This document shows positions 24,128-29,307 of a stretch of 29,307 bases of DNA, piece by piece. The stretch comes from Verrucomicrobiota bacterium. GTDB lineage: Bacteria; Verrucomicrobiota; Verrucomicrobiia; Chthoniobacterales; UBA10450. The stretch lies in the NCBI GenBank assembly GCA_003218785.1, contig QHOM01000030.1, positions 1-29,307 on the forward strand, in the 5' to 3' direction. Both the position numbers and the translations under genes were made by a program. The notes beneath the pieces were generated by a model. The model was not told where the DNA came from. It saw only the letters and a list, made by a program, of their open reading frames with translations, and made no database searches. The first letter of the stretch is position 1; the number at the start of each line of letters is the position of its first letter.

Positions 24128-25408
24128 TCAAGCGTTCTGTAGCGCTGCTGGAACGAGCGTGTCCTCGAGAATATTGAGCGCTTCGTCGAGATCCTCGCGT
24201 GTATGTTTGGCAGTCACACAGGCACGAAAACAGATGCGGTCTTCGGGCACGGCGGGAAAATCAACCGGCGCGACGAACAGCCCGCAGCCGCGCAATTCAT
24301 GACCCAATTGGTACATTCGCGCCCGATCGCCGACAACGAGCGGCATGATGTAAGTGGTTGACGCACCGGTGTCGATCCCGATCGCGTTCAAGTGCTCGCG
24401 GAAATAGTTCGCGTTCGACCAAAGCCGATCGCGCAGCCCCGGTTCGCGCCCGGCGATTTCGAGCGCCTCCAAAACCGCGGCGACGATCGCGGGAGGCAAA
24501 GCGCAGGAGTACGCGTAGGAATGCGCGTAATATCTCAAGTAATCCAATGTCTCGACCGGGCCGGTGACGAAACCGCCGAGCGCGCCAAACGCCTTTGAGA
24601 AAGTGCCATAGACGAGCGGAATCCGTCCTTCGACTCCGAAGTGTTCAGCCGCGCCGCGCCCATGTGCTCCGCAAGCAAGCATCGAGTGTGCTTCATCGAT
24701 GAAGACACTCGCACGGTGCGACTCGGCGGCGTCGAGCAAACCGTCCAGGCTCGCAAAATCTCCATCCATGGAATAAATGCCCTCGACGATGACAAGTTGC
24801 CGTTTGCCTTTTCTCCGGCCGAGCGCCGCGTCGAGTGAAGCCGGATCGTTGTGCTCGAAGCGATCGACGCGCGAGCGCGAGAGCACGGCGCCGTCGCGCA
24901 GGCTCAAGTGCGATCGATTATCCAGGATCGCAACGTCGGTCTTGCGTAAAAGACCGGAGATGGTTCCGAGCGCGCCGCCAAACCCGCTGTTAAACAACAT
25001 TGCATCTTCGCGGCCGAGGAATTTCGCGACCCGGCGCTCGAGTTGTCGATGTAGATCGGTCATCCCGGAGAGCAAAGGCGATCCACACGCGCCCATTCCA
25101 TATTTGGAAAGCGCGTTCCGGGCGGCGGCGAGCACTTCCGGGCGATTCGCGAGACCAAGATAATTGTATGAGCAAAGATTAATGACCGAACGCGGTTTGC
25201 CTTCGTAATTGATCGTCGTCCGAGCATCTGCCGTGGCGAGCAACTCCGGTTCATAAAGCGTGGCCTCCCAGGCGCCGGCTTGGCGCCATTGTGTAAATGC
25301 CAGTGGCGGAACCAGCGGATCGTCGCTGTCGCCCACTACGAAATCAGCCAGACTCAGTTTCGCGTCGAATTCCTGCTCCGACAGTTGCCGATTCAAATTG
25401 CCGCTCAT
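24128..25408 (-). CDS. Alpha-oxoamine synthase, serine palmitoyltransferase-like
   Basis: PLP enzyme of 426 residues that condenses an amino acid with an acyl thioester, the first step of sphingoid-base synthesis if it is serine palmitoyltransferase. Visible features: YNYLGL (81-86), GMGACGSPLLSGMTDLHRQL, the PLP-stacking His in NRSHLSL (H167), DEAHSMLACGAHGRG (Asp238 contacts the PLP ring nitrogen), and the Schiff-base lysine in GTFSKAFGALGGFVTG (K272). GTFSK with a following GGF resembles bacterial serine palmitoyltransferases more than BioF, which usually has GTLGKA. An AAGGA stretch lies 12 bases before the ATG. First gene of the run with the CDP-alcohol transferase and GNAT genes. BioF, Kbl or a cysteate-using enzyme of sulfonolipid synthesis are alternatives; no biotin or threonine genes are near. 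Confidence 0.82.
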   Translation of the reverse strand: MSGNLNRQLSEQEFDAKLSLADFVVGDSDDPLVPPLAFTQWRQAGAWEATLYEPELLATADARTTINYEGKPRSVINLCSYNYLGLANRPEVLAAARNALSKYGMGACGSPLLSGMTDLHRQLERRVAKFLGREDAMLFNSGFGGALGTISGLLRKTDVAILDNRSHLSLRDGAVLSRSRVDRFEHNDPASLDAALGRRKGKRQLVIVEGIYSMDGDFASLDGLLDAAESHRASVFIDEAHSMLACGAHGRGAAEHFGVEGRIPLVYGTFSKAFGALGGFVTGPVETLDYLRYYAHSYAYSCALPPAIVAAVLEALEIAGREPGLRDRLWSNANYFREHLNAIGIDTGASTTYIMPLVVGDRARMYQLGHELRGCGLFVAPVDFPAVPEDRICFRACVTAKHTREDLDEALNILEDTLVPAALQNA

Positions 25409-25570
25409 TGAAAATCAAATCCTTAAGGCGCTCTCAGCTGCATTGTGCCACCCCCTAAAGGGCTCAGGCCCAATTTGCATGCCGGAAGTTCCGTATCGGG
25501 GCTGTCACTCTACTAATTTTCGGATTTGGGACAAGAGTTTAGTGAGACTGGCAGCCTGACCGGTGCTGCG

Positions 25571-25638
25571 GTAGCCACGCCGTTTCTCGTGACCCGCGAA
25601 GAGTCGCAAAGACGGACGGGCCGCAGGTCCGTGGCTAC
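25571..25638. repeat. Inverted repeat with 9-bp arms in the intergenic gap
   Basis: GTAGCCACG at 25571-25579 is the reverse complement of CGTGGCTAC at 25630-25638, with a GC-rich centre that has further short pairing (GACC at 25591 with GGTC at 25626; CCCG with CGGG). It lies in the 245-base gap between the hydroxylase stop and the start of the serine-palmitoyltransferase-like gene. It could be a palindromic repetitive element or a structured leader. The rest of the gap (25409-25570) shows nothing definite apart from needing a promoter for the downstream genes. Confidence 0.55.
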
Positions 25639-25653
25639 ATGAAACACGGCTCG

Positions 25654-26268
25654 CTACTTTCGCGTTGTCCTAAAAACGTAGTCCCAAAGCGGCGAGCTGA
25701 TGCCATATCCGACGTGATCATCCCTGTAGTGGTGGCGTAAATGATACTGCTTCAGCCAAAGCCACACACCCCGCTTCATCGCGAAGTGATGGATCGCGTA
25801 ATGGATCGAGTCGTAGCAAACGTAGCCAAATCCAAATCCAGCCGAGACGGCGGGCGCAAACCGGCCAAGGGTAATGGCAAAGAGCGCTAAAAATAAGATC
25901 GCAAGCGGAATGCTTATGCTTGGCGGCATGACCAAACGCCGAGCATCGTTGGGATAATCGTGATGAACGCCATGAATAATGTAGTGCAATTGTTTTCCCA
26001 AAGCGGTCTTTGGTTCATAATGAAAAACATACCGGTGAATGATGTATTCAAGAAGAGTCCAAATCAGGACACCGAGCAGGAACAAACCCGTCATTGCCAA
26101 GATCGACAATCGGCTTAGCCAAAACGCCAAATAAAGCATGTAACCGACGACCGGCAGGTAGAGTACCAAAGGCGTAACGGGATGCACATGTGACAAAAAC
26201 TCCATGAAATCGCTTTTGAACATTCGAACGGTTTCGTTCTTCTTCGAAATGTAATGCCGCTCCGCCAT
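25654..26268 (-). CDS. Fatty acid 2-hydroxylase-like protein (FA2H/Scs7, sterol desaturase superfamily)
   Basis: Di-iron membrane hydroxylase of 204 residues. Membrane spans lie around 31-50, 55-75 and 118-150. The histidine clusters are in the family order: EYIIHRYVFH (H78, H83), LHYIIHGVHHDYPNDARR (H95, H99, H102, H103), YDSIHYAIHH (H156, H160, H161) and YHLRHHYRDDHVGYGIS (H176, H179, H180), ending SSPLWDYVFRT. This set, including RLVMPP and GYGIS-x-LWDY, matches eukaryotic FA2H (MHGQHH, RLVFPP, FGIS-x-LWDY), which 2-hydroxylates the fatty acyl chain of sphingolipids. It lacks the cytochrome b5 domain of the eukaryotic enzyme. The desaturase stop lies 2 bases before its ATG, so the two are co-transcribed. 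Confidence 0.88.
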   Translation of the reverse strand: MAERHYISKKNETVRMFKSDFMEFLSHVHPVTPLVLYLPVVGYMLYLAFWLSRLSILAMTGLFLLGVLIWTLLEYIIHRYVFHYEPKTALGKQLHYIIHGVHHDYPNDARRLVMPPSISIPLAILFLALFAITLGRFAPAVSAGFGFGYVCYDSIHYAIHHFAMKRGVWLWLKQYHLRHHYRDDHVGYGISSPLWDYVFRTTRK

Positions 26269-26270
26269 AA

Positions 26271-27299
26271 TTAAAAATTAATCGGCCTGGCGCTGAGATC
26301 AAGACTGCCGATTTGATTGGCTGTCGTGTCTGGAGCCCGTTGAGACTCGGCCTTCTGTTTCATTCGTTCAATCCGGGAATAGAGGCTGTATCGCTTGTCA
26401 AAGACGAACTGGAAGAGCAAGCGACTCCACGAGGTGTGATACTTCAGGTTATCGTAAAATTCCGGCGCCATCGCGCGGAGCTTCGGCAGATTGCTCCATG
26501 GGATCGAAGGCAAATCATGGTGCTCATTGTGATAACCCATGTTCAGCGCCACGCGATTGATCGGTCCGTAATAACTGAAGGTCTCCTGGTCGAAATCGTA
26601 AGTGTAATGCTCTTGAATCCAACGCGCGCCCACGGGATGCAACCCAATCGAAAAGAAAAACGCGAACACAAGATAAAGAAACCCCGGCCAACCGCAGAAA
26701 TAAACAACCGCTGCATCATACGCCGCCGCACACGCGAAATTCACAAAAAACCACCGGTCCCACATGGTGATCGCTTTTAACCGGGGCGGCCGCGTCACCT
26801 GAAAAAACGGAAAGAGCATCAGCCAAATTGCCTTGCGATACCATTTATTGCTAACCAGGCGCGCCTCCCAATGATTGGCTAGATCGGCGTCGTATTCGTA
26901 ATCACCTTGATGCGAATGATGTTTCAAATGATAAACGCGGAAGCCCATTGCACCGGGCGTGAGGTTCGGAAGATCGGCAATGATGGCCACCATTTTGTTC
27001 CAGCTTTTGCTCCGGAATATGAGGTTGTGAGTTGCATCGTGAATGATCACGTAATTGGCATGGTTAGCGAACGCGCCGATGCAATAAGCGATGAGAAGAC
27101 TGAGCCACCAATAACCGAATCCCAGTTTGCCCATTCCATACGCGCTCGCCGTTTGTATGAGCACCAGCGACACAGCGATCAGCGCCGTGTACGGATTGCG
27201 CACCATCAACTGGCGAACTTCCGGATGCGCTTTTATGATCGTTCTCGCACGGCCTGGATGCGGTTGGTCGAGTTCAGATTGATAAAACGCGGCCTGCAT
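26271..27299 (-). CDS. Fatty acid desaturase closely resembling dihydroceramide delta-4 desaturase (DEGS)
   Basis: Membrane di-iron desaturase of 342 residues. Three His boxes: HDATH (87-91), HLKHH (124-128) and HNEHH (257-261), plus H221 and H231 in GLHPVGARWIQEHY. Outside the boxes it matches eukaryotic DEGS1 along its length, from memory: DQPHPGRARTIIKAHPEV at the N-terminus (DEGS1 has TDQPHADRRREILAKYPEI), ETFSYYGPINRVALNMGYHN ([20 protein letters not shown]), HDLPSIPWSNLPKLR, EFYDNL, and YSLYSRIERMKQK (SPYSRMKRHQK). This subfamily puts the 4,5-trans double bond into the sphingoid base of dihydroceramide. First gene of a two-gene unit with the hydroxylase, and separated by a terminator from the receptor upstream. 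A 3-ketosphinganine or a free acyl substrate is an alternative. Confidence 0.9.
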   Translation of the reverse strand: MQAAFYQSELDQPHPGRARTIIKAHPEVRQLMVRNPYTALIAVSLVLIQTASAYGMGKLGFGYWWLSLLIAYCIGAFANHANYVIIHDATHNLIFRSKSWNKMVAIIADLPNLTPGAMGFRVYHLKHHSHQGDYEYDADLANHWEARLVSNKWYRKAIWLMLFPFFQVTRPPRLKAITMWDRWFFVNFACAAAYDAAVVYFCGWPGFLYLVFAFFFSIGLHPVGARWIQEHYTYDFDQETFSYYGPINRVALNMGYHNEHHDLPSIPWSNLPKLRAMAPEFYDNLKYHTSWSRLLFQFVFDKRYSLYSRIERMKQKAESQRAPDTTANQIGSLDLSARPINF

Positions 27300-27405
27300 C
27301 GGTTCAATATTACCATAAACGAACCTCCGAACCGACTATTTTCAAGTCGTCAATCGGAAGCGCGGCTAACGCGGATCGAGTCCGCTTTGATTCGTCCTCG
27401 ATCTG

Positions 27406-27440
27406 AAACAAAAGAGGCAGCGGCCAAACCGCTGCCTCTT
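27406..27440 (-). terminator. Intrinsic terminator after the TonB-dependent receptor gene
   Basis: Perfect 12-bp stem: AAGAGGCAGCGG at 27412-27423 pairs with CCGCTGCCTCTT at 27429-27440 around a 5-base loop. Read on the minus strand the hairpin is followed by a T-rich tract (TTTTGTTT), 24 bases after the receptor stop codon. It insulates the receptor from the desaturase-hydroxylase unit that starts at 27299. Confidence 0.9.
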
Positions 27441-27464
27441 CATAACTTAACTGATCGGAGAAAT

Positions 27465-29306
27465 CTAGAATCTCTTTTTCAGCCCGACGTACCAGAACCG
27501 GCCTTTGATGGTAGCAAGCGACTCGTCGTAGCCGTTCTCGAAAGAGCCAGCCACGAACGGCGGATCTTCATCGGTCACATTCTGCATCCCAAGCGTGAGA
27601 GTCGTGCCATTCAACCAGGCGCGCCATCCACAGGGATTATACTCAGCCGTGGAGACCGGCATGACGTTTTTCTCCTTGCCCTCCATCTTCACGTTCTTCC
27701 CGCCATCTTTGGCAAAACCAGGCACCGGCGCCTGCGGCGCGGGCGGCGGCAGATTGAACGTGTACGATGCGATCAGATCGAGCGTGGTCCACGCCGACAC
27801 TTTGCGCGCGCGCCAAGGAAAAGGACCACTCCTCGGATCCTGGAGCTTTGTCGATCCTGTCAGACTGACATTGTCGTCCTCGTATTGACCGGTCCAGTGG
27901 ACGATCGCGCCAACATCAACTCCAGCCAGCCACGAGTCGGCCGGGCCATCGTAGAACAGACTGAAATTGGCTCGATTCCATGGGATCGAACTGGTTAGAG
28001 CGAATCCCGGCGGCAGGAACGAGCCCGCGATACCAAACCGTTTTGAATCGGGGGTAGGTTGAAACTCACCCCGGGATATCCAGGTACCATTCACTGTGGT
28101 CGTCAGCCTGCCAAAATCCCCGTGGCCAAAGATCGAGGAATCCAGAATATAGATCGCTTCGTAGTCGAGACCTTCGAAGATTGCGCCAGAAAGGTTGCTG
28201 CTGGGATCGATTACCAGCGTGACTGGCCCAGGCTCAGAGGTTGCACTAGGACCACGAAAAACCAAAGGCCCTTGCTGCTGAACACCCGGAGTCGGGGGAT
28301 TACTCTCGATGATCAACTGCGCGCCGAGGGCCGACACGATATCGCGCATATCAATATGCCACCAATCCGCGCTCAACGTCAGGCCCTTGATCCATTTCGG
28401 ACTGTAAACGGCCCCGTAGGTCCATTCGTAGGCGACTTCCGGGTGCAGATTCGGGTTTCCTAAAATGCGTTCCTCAATCTGCGGCTCAGTCTGGGTCGAA
28501 AACGGATCGGCCACGATTGGGAAGCCTTGCGAGGAAGCAGGCGTGAGTTCTGACAGCGTCGGCGCATGGAACGCCTCGGTATAGCTGCCACGCAGGGTTA
28601 CCGCCCCGATCCATTTCGGATCAAGTGGCTCCCAGCGGATGGAAACCTTCGGCTTCTGCGCGTTATACTCGCTGTGCGCCGCCGGCAGGCCTGCGAAGAG
28701 TCCAGAAGGCAGAACTGCAGAGGTGTTGTTGCTGTACCATTCCTCGCGCTCGGCAAAGTCCACCTCAAAACTGTAGAAACCGGGGAAGTTCCACGTGGGA
28801 CTGGTGATAGGCACACGCACTTCTTCGTAGATTCCCCAGATATCCCGGTTCACCCGGAAGCTTTGCCCATCCACCGAGCCAATCGATTGAAACGTGTTAT
28901 TGAGCGCGTCGCGATCGCGGGTGAATCTCGGCGCGTCATACTCGCCGCCAATCGCAAAAGAGACTGGCCCGGCGGGAAGCTTAAACAGGTCGCCGTTAAT
29001 AGTGGCATAACCTATAGGCAACTCGTATTCGCCTGAGTTATGCAGAGTGACGTAAACGGCTTGTCTGGCCGCTTTGGTGTTGTGGCCAGTGATACCCAGG
29101 AATGGATCAAACGCCGTGGCCGGGTTGGTATCCAACAGCGCGTCGCGCAGCCCAGGCTGGCTGGCTTCGCCAACGGACAGGCGCTGCCCGTCGTTTCGGG
29201 AGTAACGGAAACCCATTTCCCAGTTCCAAGTCTTGAAATAATCGCCAAATTCTCCCATCTCACCCTTCAACCCGACGTCGAAAAGGGAATCCCAGTAGGT
29301 GAACTT
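27465..29306 (-). CDS. TonB-dependent outer-membrane receptor, C-terminal part
   Basis: The frame is open to the end of the window, so the signal peptide, plug and first strands are missing; the about 613 residues present are beta-barrel. Typical features: alternating strands with aromatic girdles, RGSYTEAFHAPTLSELTPAS and NPNLHPEVAYEWTYGAVYSP (the NPNL-PE turn is a hallmark of TonB receptor barrels), TLGMQNVTDEDPPF, and a terminal strand GRFWYVGLKKRF ending in Phe as needed for barrel assembly. It imports a ligand across the outer membrane with TonB energy; ligand unknown. A proline- and lysine-rich loop (PPPAPQAPVPGF, then KNVKMEGKEKN) near residue 540 of the fragment is unusually long for a periplasmic turn. 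Not evidently linked to the lipid genes. Confidence 0.92.
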   Translation of the reverse strand, partial: KFTYWDSLFDVGLKGEMGEFGDYFKTWNWEMGFRYSRNDGQRLSVGEASQPGLRDALLDTNPATAFDPFLGITGHNTKAARQAVYVTLHNSGEYELPIGYATINGDLFKLPAGPVSFAIGGEYDAPRFTRDRDALNNTFQSIGSVDGQSFRVNRDIWGIYEEVRVPITSPTWNFPGFYSFEVDFAEREEWYSNNTSAVLPSGLFAGLPAAHSEYNAQKPKVSIRWEPLDPKWIGAVTLRGSYTEAFHAPTLSELTPASSQGFPIVADPFSTQTEPQIEERILGNPNLHPEVAYEWTYGAVYSPKWIKGLTLSADWWHIDMRDIVSALGAQLIIESNPPTPGVQQQGPLVFRGPSATSEPGPVTLVIDPSSNLSGAIFEGLDYEAIYILDSSIFGHGDFGRLTTTVNGTWISRGEFQPTPDSKRFGIAGSFLPPGFALTSSIPWNRANFSLFYDGPADSWLAGVDVGAIVHWTGQYEDDNVSLTGSTKLQDPRSGPFPWRARKVSAWTTLDLIASYTFNLPPPAPQAPVPGFAKDGGKNVKMEGKEKNVMPVSTAEYNPCGWRAWLNGTTLTLGMQNVTDEDPPFVAGSFENGYDESLATIKGRFWYVGLKKRF

Positions 29307-29307
29307 T

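Noticed and set aside
24128..25408. BioF (8-amino-7-oxononanoate synthase) as the name of the PLP enzyme
   Set aside because: GTFSK rather than GTLGK around the lysine, about 40 extra N-terminal residues, and no other biotin gene nearby; kept only as an alternative.
26907..27998. 363-residue plus-strand open frame across the desaturase and receptor
   Set aside because: It spans the terminator and two well-supported minus-strand genes; composition is that of a shadow frame.
1..29307. CRISPR array, tRNA, rRNA, insertion sequence or prophage genes
   Set aside because: No regularly spaced direct repeats, no cloverleaf or rRNA-like stretches, and no transposase or integrase motifs were found.

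Overview
The window comes from a Gram-negative bacterium: it carries a TonB-dependent outer-membrane receptor, a LolC/E-LolD type transporter and a Wzm/Wzt type polysaccharide exporter. Moderately high GC, dense genes on both strands and the overall flavour of the proteins suggest Verrucomicrobiota, possibly a soil Chthoniobacterales genome. That placement is inference; no marker gene in the window proves it.

Region 1 (1-1407) is the end of a lipoprotein-export type ABC transporter (permease C-terminus plus LolD-like ATPase, ATGA overlap).

Region 2 (about 1400-18000) is a cell-surface polysaccharide locus. It holds GT4, GT2 and GT-A glycosyltransferases (one a GT4-GT2 fusion), a zinc-ribbon methyltransferase, an ABC exporter (Wzt plus a broken Wzm), a sulfotransferase, GDP-mannose 4,6-dehydratase and a Wzx-like flippase. 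It is littered with decay. There is a chimeric remnant of two glycosyltransferase genes (2588-3059), a frameshifted and truncated GT4 copy (13629-13999), and a permease that has lost an internal segment (3195-4074).

Region 3 (about 14100-27300) is the most interesting part: a lipid-synthesis locus that reads as bacterial sphingolipid metabolism. On the minus strand, in transcription order, come a desaturase strikingly like eukaryotic dihydroceramide delta-4 desaturase (DEGS), a fatty-acid 2-hydroxylase (FA2H/Scs7) homologue, a serine-palmitoyltransferase-like alpha-oxoamine synthase, a CDP-alcohol phosphatidyltransferase and a GNAT-fold acyltransferase that could be the N-acyl (ceramide) synthase. 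Nearby lie an SDR reductase (broken by a frameshift), an IPCT-like CTP:inositol-1-phosphate cytidylyltransferase, a radical SAM protein, and two paralogous fusions of a degenerate nucleotidyltransferase domain to a CDP-alcohol phosphotransferase domain. Together they suggest a pathway that builds hydroxylated, desaturated ceramide and gives it a phospho-headgroup (possibly inositol) from a CDP-activated alcohol.

Region 4 (27406-29306) is a TonB-dependent receptor cut by the window end, with a clear intrinsic terminator after it. I saw no rRNA, tRNA, CRISPR array or transposase.
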